Translations under genes and position numbers: made by a program
Assembly: GCA_030146445.1 (NCBI GenBank)
Contig: JASLBT010000201.1
Span: 1-6,684 of the forward strand
DNA from: Segetibacter sp.
GTDB taxonomy: Bacteria; Bacteroidota; Bacteroidia; Chitinophagales; Chitinophagaceae
DNA: 6,684 nt
Reading direction: 5' to 3'
In this document: positions 1 to 6,560 of the stretch, in pieces
Layout of the letters: each line of letters begins with the position of its first letter
Numbering within the stretch: the stretch's first letter is position 1
Notes under the pieces: generated by a model
The model's database searches: none
The model's input: only the letters and a program-made list of their open reading frames with translations
Told to the model about the DNA's origin: nothing

Positions 1-402
1 GAAGTAGTTGTTGTAACTCTCTAGGGGTTTGTCGCCGATAATTTGAGGCGAACCGGCATTCAGAAATTGAACGTCATAAGCATGTGATCTGAGTGTGCGC
101 GAAGGTTTAGGCTTAGGCGCGCTGGCTCCTTTGGCGGTTACCCCGGGTGGTTCAGAACCATGTGCATGGCCATGGAAGTACTCCGCCATCTCCTGCAAGT
201 CGTGCAGGTTATGCTGCACTACCCTGAAACCATGACGTTCCAGGAAAAAAGCGCCGGCGCTCATATCGCTTTTGAACTGTACCCTGGAATCCCACTGTCC
301 TTTGTTCTCAATAAATTCAAGGTTTGAATAAGATTGGGAGTAAGATGAAAAAGAAATAAAAAGAATAAGGAAAACACAACCGGATAATAGGGGATTTTTC
401 AA
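1..402 (-). CDS. N-terminus of a large secreted protein with a DUF7948-like domain (partial)
   Basis: This is the first 134 codons of a reading frame that runs off the left edge, so the C-terminus and the full size are unknown. It begins at TTG (402-400), directly after an in-frame TGA (405-403), so no earlier start exists. Residues 1-23 form a typical signal peptide: K2 and N3, a hydrophobic core at about 10-18 (VFLILFISF), and likely cleavage near SYSQ. From residue 28 the text LEFIENKGQWDSRVQFKSD, then GAFFLERHGF, and at the end HAYDVQFLNAG and KPLESYNNYF, matches what I remember of the N-terminal domain (DUF7948) of very large extracellular Bacteroidota proteins. These often carry SBBP or PKD repeats and a gliding-motility/type IX secretion C-terminal domain. 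That C-terminal part is not visible, so the secretion route is inference. A His/Pro/Lys-rich loop (about 77-107) interrupts the domain and looks like a linker. The gene lies 103 bp downstream of recG on the same strand; a functional link is not apparent. Confidence 0.82.
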   Translation of the reverse strand, partial: MKNPLLSGCVFLILFISFSSYSQSYSNLEFIENKGQWDSRVQFKSDMSAGAFFLERHGFRVVQHNLHDLQEMAEYFHGHAHGSEPPGVTAKGASAPKPKPSRTLRSHAYDVQFLNAGSPQIIGDKPLESYNNYF

Positions 403-505
403 TCAGGAAATTTTTTAAAAGTTACAACTTAAATACGGTAAATAATGAAAGTGCCGGTGTCTGATAAGCGTAATAATTGGCCAGGTATTGCCTGCAGTTC
501 AGCAG

Positions 506-2647
506 TTACGATATCTTGCTCCAAACCGTCTTGCCTTTTTGCATAACGAGAAAATTTTTCAAAGCAAGATTCCCAACCGAATTTAAGTCTTCATCCCTGT
601 TCAGTAAACTTTCAGCTTCAATTTTAGCATTTTCTAAGAGTTCTTTATCGTTGAGCAGACTTGCGAGCTTGAAGTTTAACACGCCGCTTTGCCTTGTACC
701 TTCAATGTCGCCGGGGCCACGCAACTCCAGATCCTTCTCTGCAATTTTAAAACCATCGTTTGTCGCACACATGATCCCTATTCGTTCGCGGGCTTCGTTA
801 CTCACTTTATTGCCCGTAAGCAGGATACAGTAACTTTTTTCTGCCCCCCTGCCTACCCTGCCGCGTAATTGATGCAGTTGAGACAAACCGAATTTCTCCG
901 CACTTTCGATTACCATAACCGTCGCGTTTGGTACGTTCACACCTACTTCAATAACTGTTGTGCTCACCATGATCTGAGTATCGCCGGAAACAAAACGTTG
1001 CATATTTGTTTCTTTTACATCAGGCGGCTGCCGGCCATGAACCATACTGATCCAGTACTTTGGCTCAGGGAAAAATGCTTTCACGTGTTCATAGCCGTCC
1101 ATGAGGTTTTCGTAAGCCAGCGACTCGCTTTCCTCAATCAGCGGAAAGATGATGTAAACCTGCCTGCCTTTATCTATCTCCGAGCGTATGAAGTCCATTA
1201 CTTTAACCCGGTGCATTTCGTTTCGGTGCACGGTAGTGATGGGATGCCTTCCCGGTGGAAGTTCATCCATCACACTATAGTCGAGGTCGCCATACGCGGT
1301 CATTGCGAGCGTACGCGGTATCGGCGTTGCCGTCATCACCAAAACGTGCGGGTGGATGGCCGCTTTCGCCCAGAGTTTTGCCCTCTGCGCAACCCCGAAC
1401 CGGTGCTGTTCATCGATGATCGAAAGGCCCAGGTTCAGAAATTTCACGGGGTCTTCGATCAGTGCATGAGTTCCGGTAATCATGTGCAATGAACCATCTG
1501 CCAGTTGTTTCAGTATCTCCCTTCGCTCTGCGGCTCGTGTACTTCCCGTAAGCAGCCTGATATTCACCGGCATGTCCTTTAACAGTTCTTTGATGCTGTG
1601 GTAATGTTGGGTCGCCAGGATTTCAGTAGGCGACATAATGCAACTTTGGAAGCCGTTATCAGCCGCCAACAGCATGGTTAAAAGGGCAACGATCGTTTTT
1701 CCACTGCCTACGTCGCCTTGCAACAGGCGGTTCATTTGGGTGCCCTTGAAGGTATCGGTTCGTATTTCCTTTAGCACGCGTTTTTGTGCGCCTGTGAGTT
1801 CAAAGGGCAAGTGGTTATTGTAAAAGTCATTGAAGTATTCGCCCACTTTCCCGAAAACAACACCTTTGCTGTAGCGATGCCGCTGCAGCCTGGTGATGCC
1901 AAGCCTGACCTGCAAAATAAACAGCTCTTCAAATTTAAGCCGCTCAAGTGCTTTCTCATAAGCCTGTTGATCTTTTGGCAGGTGAATAGCAACGAAAGCA
2001 TCAAACCTGGGCATAAGCTGACGGCGTAAAAGAATGGGATCAGGAAGATTCTCCTGGATGTCTTTGGCAGACAACAGGGAAATTAATGCCGATGTCAGCT
2101 TACCAATCTGTTTTCCACTCAGCCCCCGCGCTTTGAGTTTTTCAGTGGTGGGGTAAACCGGCTCAAGGTGATTTTTGCCGTCGGCCATAGCCGGTACAAA
2201 TGCCTCGATCTCGGGGTGACTGATCTGTGGTTTACCATTGAAAAAACTAATCCGGCCAAAAACAAGGTATTGGCCACCCGGAGTGAGATTTTTTTCAGCC
2301 CAATGTATTCCCTGGAACCAGCAGAGTTCCAGGATTCCCGACTTGTCGCGAAGGTTGGCTACCAAACGCCGGCTGCGGCTATCACCGAGTATCGACAGAT
2401 TTTCGAGTTTACCCGCCACCTGTATATATTCGGTTCCCGGAGTGATATCGGAGATCCGGGAGATCCGGGTACGATCGATGTGGCGCAGCGGGTAGTGCTC
2501 CAGCAGGTCGCCAAAAGTAAATATGCCGAGTTCTTTCTTGAGCATATCGCCTTTAAGCGGACCAACGCCTTTCAGGTATTCAATCGGGTTGTCTAAAATC
2601 GATGGGGCCGTAAGCTGTTTTTTTGTAAAAGTAAGAAAGCAGTTCAA
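506..2647 (-). CDS. recG: ATP-dependent DNA helicase RecG
   Basis: RecG is a superfamily 2 double-stranded DNA translocase that regresses stalled replication forks and processes Holliday junctions and R-loops in the cytoplasm. The 713 residues are close to the usual length of about 690-710. The N-terminal wedge/OB-fold region covers roughly residues 60-160, preceded by the conserved IEYLKGVGP segment (22-30). The helicase core shows FELTGAQ (282-288), Walker A GDVGSGKT (311-318), motif Ia SPTEILATQH (339-348), the DEQH box (412-415), TATPIPRT (439-446), motif V STTVIEVGVNVPNA (562-575) and motif VI QLRGRVGRG (593-601). The ELRGPGDIEGTRQSG stretch (641-655) and a C-terminal KTVWSKIS are also typical of the family. 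No ATG occurs in frame before residue 35, which lies inside the conserved region, and an in-frame TAA lies at 2680-2678. TTG at 2647 is therefore the only ordinary start that keeps the whole domain. The start is less certain than the rest; no Shine-Dalgarno sequence is visible. Confidence 0.97.
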   Translation of the reverse strand: MNCFLTFTKKQLTAPSILDNPIEYLKGVGPLKGDMLKKELGIFTFGDLLEHYPLRHIDRTRISRISDITPGTEYIQVAGKLENLSILGDSRSRRLVANLRDKSGILELCWFQGIHWAEKNLTPGGQYLVFGRISFFNGKPQISHPEIEAFVPAMADGKNHLEPVYPTTEKLKARGLSGKQIGKLTSALISLLSAKDIQENLPDPILLRRQLMPRFDAFVAIHLPKDQQAYEKALERLKFEELFILQVRLGITRLQRHRYSKGVVFGKVGEYFNDFYNNHLPFELTGAQKRVLKEIRTDTFKGTQMNRLLQGDVGSGKTIVALLTMLLAADNGFQSCIMSPTEILATQHYHSIKELLKDMPVNIRLLTGSTRAAERREILKQLADGSLHMITGTHALIEDPVKFLNLGLSIIDEQHRFGVAQRAKLWAKAAIHPHVLVMTATPIPRTLAMTAYGDLDYSVMDELPPGRHPITTVHRNEMHRVKVMDFIRSEIDKGRQVYIIFPLIEESESLAYENLMDGYEHVKAFFPEPKYWISMVHGRQPPDVKETNMQRFVSGDTQIMVSTTVIEVGVNVPNATVMVIESAEKFGLSQLHQLRGRVGRGAEKSYCILLTGNKVSNEARERIGIMCATNDGFKIAEKDLELRGPGDIEGTRQSGVLNFKLASLLNDKELLENAKIEAESLLNRDEDLNSVGNLALKNFLVMQKGKTVWSKIS

Positions 2648-2889
2648 TTGTTCACGGTAAGCTGAACCAGCACGGCTTTACAAGCCTGATAGTGCGATTT
2701 AGTTGTTGGGCACGCCTCTCCGGGTGGTTGACGAAAAAAGTTTGTATGACGGTTTATTCCTGATCATACCAACTGTGTGTAATCTATCTATGTCGTTAAT
2801 TGAGTTGAACTCCCAACGCGGCGAATAGTATTGTTGCCGTAAAAGTGAGTGACACAACCGGAGCCGGTAGAAGTACTTCAGCTGGTCCC

Positions 2890-2923
2890 ATAAACAATAT
2901 GCTCAACAGCAATAATTGTTTAT
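2890..2923. repeat. Inverted repeat with 9-bp perfect arms
   Basis: ATAAACAAT (2890-2898) is the exact reverse complement of ATTGTTTAT (2915-2923). Inside the loop, TGC (2900-2902) can pair with GCA (2909-2911) around a 6-nt loop, so RNA from either strand could fold into a 9+3-bp stem-loop with a small internal bulge. No T-run follows on either strand, so it does not look like an intrinsic terminator. An operator for a dimeric regulator or a leader hairpin is possible; neither is shown. A further AAACAAT copy lies at 2935-2941. Confidence 0.6.
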
Positions 2924-2940
2924 CGAAGAGAGAAAAACAA

Positions 2941-2974
2941 TTTGACTGTTCATTGATGGACGAAAGTAAGTTTA
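2941..2974 (+). promoter_or_regulatory. Candidate Bacteroidota-type promoter for trpS
   Basis: TTTG (2941-2944) fits the Bacteroidota -33 element, and TAAGTTTA (2967-2974) matches the -7 consensus TAnnTTTG at five of its six fixed positions. The 22-bp spacer is at the long end of what is usual. The start of transcription would fall near 2980, giving a leader of about 95 nt before the trpS ATG. It is the best-matched site I found upstream of trpS but remains a weak prediction. Confidence 0.3.
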
Positions 2975-3076
2975 CCTACTGTTATCACGATTATCAGTCA
3001 TCGAATGTTCAAGTTAAAAACTCCTCCTGTTTAACGCCCCGGTCTTTTTATCCATTGCTTATCTTCGCCGTTTTCT

Positions 3077-4081
3077 ATGGAAGCAAAAAAAGCAATTGTA
3101 ATGAGCGGTATCAGACCTACCGGCTATTTACACCTGGGCAATTATTTTGGCGCAATTCGAAACTACGTGCGCATGCAGGATGAATTCGAGTGTTTCTTTA
3201 TGGTGGCGGATCTTCACTCACTGACCACACATCCCGACACAAAAGAACTTCGGTCGAATGTTCACCGGGTTCTTGCTGAAAATATCGCCTGCGGACTTGA
3301 CCCCGACAAAGCAGCGTTCTATTGCCAGAGCCATGTTTATGAAACGTCTGAACTATACCTTCACCTGACTATGCTGGCGTACAAAGGCGAACTTGAGAAA
3401 ACCGTTACGTTTAAAGAAAAGGCCCGACAACATCCCGAGAACATCAATGCGGGCCTTCTTACCTACCCGGTTTTACAGGCAGCTGATATATTGATACACC
3501 GGGCATCGCTTGTACCGGTCGGCAAGGACCAGGAACAGCACCTCGAAATGGCGCGCACCTATGCAAACCGGTTTAACCACCGTTACGGCACCGTTTTTCC
3601 TGAGCCGATGGCTTTTAACTACAGCGAGGAACTCATAAAGGTGCCCAGTCTTGATGGTACCGGTAAAATGAGTAAAAGTGAAAATCAAATGTCGACCCTA
3701 TACCTGGCAGACAGCGATGAACTGATCAGGAAAAAGGTGATGAAGGCGAAAACAGATAGCGGTCCCACAACGCCGCAGGCAGAAAAGCCAGATTATATCG
3801 CCAACATTTTTTTGCTGCTTAAACTGGTTAGTAACCCTGACATTGTAAAGAAGTTTGAACACGACTACGACAATTGCACGATTCGCTACGGCGACCTGAA
3901 GAAGCAACTTGCAGAAGACATGGTAAACTTTATTGGTCCGATTCGTGAAAAGGTCGATGCAATTATAAAGGACGAGACTTACCTTAAAGACGTTATGGAA
4001 AAAGGTGCTGCAAAGGCCAGGACGAGTGCAATGGCCACGATGGCACTCGTGCGTGAAGTGGTGGGGCTAAATTATTATTAG
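3077..4081 (+). CDS. trpS: Tryptophan--tRNA ligase (TrpRS)
   Basis: This cytoplasmic class Ic aminoacyl-tRNA synthetase activates tryptophan with ATP and attaches it to tRNA(Trp). Its 334 residues are the usual bacterial size. The Rossmann fold opens with SGIRPTGYLHLGNYFGA (10-26), whose HLGN (19-22) is the HIGH-equivalent motif. LLTYPVLQAADILIH (127-141) carries D137, matching the Asp that in Bacillus TrpRS reads the indole nitrogen of tryptophan. VPVGKDQEQHLEMAR (146-160) is the family's conserved segment in the GKDQ variant that I associate with Bacteroidota. The KMSKS loop is intact at 197-201. The C-terminal helical region (about 235-334), used in tRNA binding and dimer contacts, is complete. 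The start is ATG at 3077, with no Shine-Dalgarno sequence, and it places the catalytic fold at the normal distance from the N-terminus. The deoxynucleoside kinase gene follows 78 bp after the stop on the same strand and may share its transcript. Confidence 0.98.
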   Translation: MEAKKAIVMSGIRPTGYLHLGNYFGAIRNYVRMQDEFECFFMVADLHSLTTHPDTKELRSNVHRVLAENIACGLDPDKAAFYCQSHVYETSELYLHLTMLAYKGELEKTVTFKEKARQHPENINAGLLTYPVLQAADILIHRASLVPVGKDQEQHLEMARTYANRFNHRYGTVFPEPMAFNYSEELIKVPSLDGTGKMSKSENQMSTLYLADSDELIRKKVMKAKTDSGPTTPQAEKPDYIANIFLLLKLVSNPDIVKKFEHDYDNCTIRYGDLKKQLAEDMVNFIGPIREKVDAIIKDETYLKDVMEKGAAKARTSAMATMALVREVVGLNYY

Positions 4082-4143
4082 AAGCACATACATAAAGCCC
4101 GGTTATAACGATAAATTGATTTCCTTTATCAGCATTTGAATGC

Positions 4144-4148
4144 AGGAA
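4144..4148 (+). promoter_or_regulatory. Possible ribosome binding site of the kinase gene
   Basis: AGGAA ends 11 nt before the ATG at 4160. It is a modest Shine-Dalgarno-like match with somewhat long spacing, but it favours the ATG over an in-frame TTG at 4136, which has no such sequence upstream. Confidence 0.35.
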
Positions 4149-4159
4149 CCACTCACACT

Positions 4160-4795
4160 ATGGCAAAATTGAAAAAACCAAAACACATTGCGGTTGCGGG
4201 TAACATTGGAGCAGGCAAAACCACACTAACGGAAGCACTTAGTAAACACTATAGATGGATCCCGCAATTTGAGGACGTGGCCAACAATCCCTACCTGAAC
4301 GACTTTTATGAAGACATGCCACGGTGGAGCTTCAACCTGCAGATCTATTTTCTGAACAGCCGTTTGAACCAGCTACTCGAAATACAACGGGGGACCGAAA
4401 CCATCATCCAGGACAGGACGATTTACGAAGATGCAAATATTTTTGCGCCCAACCTGCACGATATGGGGCTAATGAGCAAACGTGACTTCGACAATTATTA
4501 CCAATTCTTTCAAACGTTGAAGTCGATGGTGCAACCCCCCGACCTGCTCATATACCTGCAGGCAACTGTACCTACACTGGTAGGGCAGATACAAAAACGC
4601 GGACGTGAGTATGAAGAGAACATCCGGTTAGACTACCTGAAAAAGCTTAACGACTATTATAACAAGTGGATTGGAAGTTATAAAGAAGGGCCTTTACTGG
4701 TGATAGATGTTGATAAAAACAAATTCGCTGAAAACGACGAGGACATGGGCGAAATCATCAACAAAGTTGACGCATTGCTTTTCGGATTGTTTTAG
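4160..4795 (+). CDS. Deoxynucleoside kinase (dNK family)
   Basis: The protein is a P-loop kinase of the deoxyadenosine/deoxyguanosine/thymidine-kinase-2 family. It transfers the gamma-phosphate of ATP to the 5'-OH of deoxynucleosides, the first step of cytoplasmic salvage to dNTPs. With the ATG at 4160 it has 211 residues, normal for the family. Visible motifs are the P-loop GNIGAGKT (14-21), FEDV (37-40) with the likely catalytic Glu38, PRWSFNLQIYFLNSR (54-68) forming the substrate pocket, QDRTIYED (84-91) containing the DR[ST] motif, and the Arg-rich LID KRGREYE (146-152). An in-frame TTG at 4136 would add eight unremarkable residues; the ATG begins MAKLKKPKHIAVAGN, a normal family start, and has an AGGAA upstream. 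Substrate preference (dA, dG, dC or broad) cannot be read from the sequence alone. The short gap after trpS, without a clear promoter, suggests cotranscription. Confidence 0.93.
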   Translation: MAKLKKPKHIAVAGNIGAGKTTLTEALSKHYRWIPQFEDVANNPYLNDFYEDMPRWSFNLQIYFLNSRLNQLLEIQRGTETIIQDRTIYEDANIFAPNLHDMGLMSKRDFDNYYQFFQTLKSMVQPPDLLIYLQATVPTLVGQIQKRGREYEENIRLDYLKKLNDYYNKWIGSYKEGPLLVIDVDKNKFAENDEDMGEIINKVDALLFGLF

Positions 4796-4814
4796 CACTT
4801 AAACGCAATAAGTC

Positions 4815-4843
4815 AAAAAAACCGGGGTAGTTGCCGGCGTTTT
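4815..4843. terminator. Possible bidirectional terminator between the kinase gene and pckA
   Basis: CCGG at 4822-4825 and CCGG at 4834-4837 can pair around an 8-nt loop. They are flanked by seven A's (4815-4821) on the left and TTTT (4840-4843) on the right. Read on the minus strand, the hairpin is followed directly by seven T's, giving the better terminator for pckA; read on the plus strand, TTTT follows after two bases. The GC stem is only 4 bp (5 with a G-T wobble on the minus strand), so the structure is weak, but its place between convergent stop codons fits. Confidence 0.45.
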
Positions 4844-4853
4844 AATGATAAGC

Positions 4854-6461
4854 TTAGTTGATTACCGGAGCCGCGCTTTTTATTTCGAAGCTGACCCCAT
4901 CCTCGTATTTGCGGAAATTATTTACAAATTCCAACGCAAGTGATCTTGCTTTATCGTTGTAAGCACCTTTATCCTTCCAGGTATTTCCCGGGTTGAGGAT
5001 TTCTGAAGGTACACCTGGGCACTCTTTAGGCATTAACATACCAAACACGGGATGAGGCTCAAATGCCACCTCGTCAAGTTTGTCGCAAAGTGCAGCCGTA
5101 ATGATCGCCCTGGTGTAGGCAAGTTTAATTCTTTGACCGACACCGTACGCCCCGCCGCTCCAGCCGGTATTGATCATCCATACGTTCACCCCATTTTCTT
5201 TTAACTTCTTACCGAGCATTTCTGCGTAAAAGCCCGGATGCAATGGCAGGAAGGGCGCGCCAAAACATGCGCTGAAGGTTGACTTAGGTTCAATTACCCC
5301 CGTTTCGGTACCGGCGACTTTTGCCGTATAACCACTGATGAACTGGTACATTGCCTGCGCTGGCGATAGTTTGCTGATAGGTGGTAAAATACCATATGCA
5401 TCCGCCGTTAAGAAGAAGATATTTTTGATGTTGTGACCTACCGAAGGCTCAAGAGCGTTGCTGATGAAGTACAGCGGGTAGCTCACCCGTGTGTTTTCGG
5501 TAATTGTTTTATCGGAGAAATCAATCGTATTTGTTCCCGGAAAGAACCGGGTGTTTTCAACAAGGGCGCCTGGCCTGATGGCATGAAAGATCTCGGGCTC
5601 TTTATCCTCGCTGAGGTCGATTGTTTTGGCATAGCAGCCCCCTTCGAAGTTGAAGACCGTGTCGTCTCTCCAGCCATGCTCATCATCCCCGATCAGCATC
5701 CGTTGGGGATCGGCACTAAGGGTTGTTTTACCGGTTCCGCTTAATCCGAAAAATATCGCCGTATCACCGGCACTGCCCACATTGGCACTACAATGCATGC
5801 TAAGTACATTTTTGTTATGCGGAAGTATAAAATTGAGGACAGAAAATATACCCTTCTTTATTTCACCAGTGTAGGCTGTCCCGCCGATCAACACAATCTT
5901 TTGTTCGAATGAGATTACCGCGAAATTGTGTTGCCGGGTACCATCTACAGCCGGGTCGGCCTTAAAACCAGGGGCGTGAATGATGTGCCACTCGGGCTCA
6001 AAGCTTTCCGTTTCATACTCGTTGGGCCGGATGAACATATTGTAAACAAAGAGATTACTCCAGGGATTTTCATTGATGACGCGAATGTTTAACCTCAATG
6101 CAGGGTCCGCACAGGCAAAAGCGTCACGAACCCAGATCTCGTCTTTGGCTCCGAGATAATCTATAACCTTCTTTCTGAGAATTTCGAATTTACCTGCGTC
6201 AAACGGAATGTTGAAGTTGTTCCAGTGAACAGCGTCTGTAGTGATGCTGTCTTTCACTATAAATTTGTCCTGTGGACTCCTACCGGTGAATTCGCCCGTT
6301 TCTACTACCAGGGCTCCGCTGTCATTTAGCGTTCCCTGGCCCAGCGCTACGCTTTGTTGTACCAGTTCGTCAGAAGAAAGTTGGTAATGAATATTCGGTG
6401 CAGCAGATAACCCGGTTTTTAAAAGGTTCCGGGTTGGAACCACAATGGTTGGAACGGACAT
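4854..6461 (-). CDS. pckA: Phosphoenolpyruvate carboxykinase (ATP)
   Basis: ATP-dependent PEPCK converts oxaloacetate and ATP to phosphoenolpyruvate, CO2 and ADP, the first committed step of gluconeogenesis from TCA-cycle intermediates. The 535 residues are a normal length. Numbering from ATG 6461, the visible signatures are TGRSPQDKF (59-67), whose Arg binds the substrate; GGTAYTGEIKKG (193-204), in which Lys203 corresponds to the metal-ligand Lys213 of the E. coli enzyme; MHCSANVG (222-229), with the metal ligand His223; the P-loop GLSGTGKT (239-246), called kinase-1a; LIGDDEHGW (256-264), with the kinase-2 Asp260; and NTRVSYP (323-329), with the catalytic Arg325. The adenine-binding C-terminal half is complete. 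An in-frame TTG at 6467 would add only two residues; the ATG is the simpler choice. The gene has its own likely promoter at 6487-6494 and converges on the kinase gene, so it appears to be a single-gene unit. Confidence 0.98.
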   Translation of the reverse strand: MSVPTIVVPTRNLLKTGLSAAPNIHYQLSSDELVQQSVALGQGTLNDSGALVVETGEFTGRSPQDKFIVKDSITTDAVHWNNFNIPFDAGKFEILRKKVIDYLGAKDEIWVRDAFACADPALRLNIRVINENPWSNLFVYNMFIRPNEYETESFEPEWHIIHAPGFKADPAVDGTRQHNFAVISFEQKIVLIGGTAYTGEIKKGIFSVLNFILPHNKNVLSMHCSANVGSAGDTAIFFGLSGTGKTTLSADPQRMLIGDDEHGWRDDTVFNFEGGCYAKTIDLSEDKEPEIFHAIRPGALVENTRFFPGTNTIDFSDKTITENTRVSYPLYFISNALEPSVGHNIKNIFFLTADAYGILPPISKLSPAQAMYQFISGYTAKVAGTETGVIEPKSTFSACFGAPFLPLHPGFYAEMLGKKLKENGVNVWMINTGWSGGAYGVGQRIKLAYTRAIITAALCDKLDEVAFEPHPVFGMLMPKECPGVPSEILNPGNTWKDKGAYNDKARSLALEFVNNFRKYEDGVSFEIKSAAPVIN

Positions 6462-6486
6462 ATACAATCGCTGGTTTAGTAGAAAA

Positions 6487-6494
6487 CAAAACTA
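6487..6494 (-). promoter_or_regulatory. Candidate -7 element of the pckA promoter
   Basis: Read on the minus strand, 6494-6487 is TAGTTTTG, a perfect match to the Bacteroidota -7 consensus TAnnTTTG. Transcription would start near 6481, leaving a leader of about 20 nt before the ATG at 6461. The -33 region, around 6513-6519, has only a weak TTTG-like match. The 223-bp region upstream of pckA (6462-6684) is otherwise without a recognisable gene. Confidence 0.5.
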
Positions 6495-6550
6495 TTACTT
6501 TTTGAATTCATCTAACATCCCGGTTAAAAATCAGCAAAAAATGGAAAATA

Positions 6551-6560
6551 TCTAGCTAGA
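6551..6560. repeat. 10-bp palindrome upstream of pckA
   Basis: TCTAGCTAGA is a perfect palindrome containing two overlapping CTAG tetramers; a third CTAG lies at 6572-6575. It sits about 70-80 bp upstream of the predicted pckA transcription start, a usual place for an activator or repressor site. No regulator can be named from the sequence. Confidence 0.35.

Larger units (their letters stand above)
2648..3076. other. Divergent recG-trpS intergenic region
   Basis: These 429 bp separate the divergent recG and trpS starts and should hold promoters for both. I found no tRNA signature, no SRP-RNA core motif, no T-box-like element and no convincing small gene. A 112-codon frame starting at GTG 2845 is open here, but it runs more than 100 bp into trpS in another frame and resembles nothing I know. 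What does stand out are a 9-bp-arm inverted repeat (2890-2923), an imperfect hairpin-forming stretch just before it (2863-2886) centred on the palindrome GAAGTACTTC (2870-2879), and a candidate Bacteroidota-type promoter (2941-2974). No recG promoter with a clear -7 element was found on the minus strand. Confidence 0.6.

Noticed and set aside
376..378. Possible lipoprotein signal (LSGC) at Cys9 of the left-edge protein
   Set aside because: The Cys comes before, not after, the hydrophobic core, and only eight residues from the start; a standard signal peptide with cleavage near residue 23 fits better.
417..450. TAACTTTT on the minus strand as a promoter for the left-edge gene, with TTTC 22 bp upstream
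   Set aside because: Neither element matches perfectly and the leader would be only a few nucleotides long; not strong enough to list.
869..1492. 207-codon open frame on the plus strand opposite recG
   Set aside because: It reads the recG codons in exact antisense register, where stops arise only opposite TTA, CTA or TCA codons, so long open stretches are expected by codon bias. The translation resembles no family, while recG is fully supported.
2845..3183. 112-codon frame starting at GTG in front of trpS
   Set aside because: It overlaps the trpS coding sequence by over 100 bp in another frame, has a composition unlike a folded protein and no recognisable motif.
4110..4130. GATAAA/TTTATC inverted repeat between trpS and the kinase gene
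   Set aside because: A 6-bp, almost all A-T stem with a 9-nt loop and no T-run; too weak for a terminator and likely chance in an AT-rich spacer.
5433..5874. Plus-strand open frames opposite pckA
   Set aside because: Short antisense shadows of a conserved, complete enzyme gene with no family resemblance of their own.
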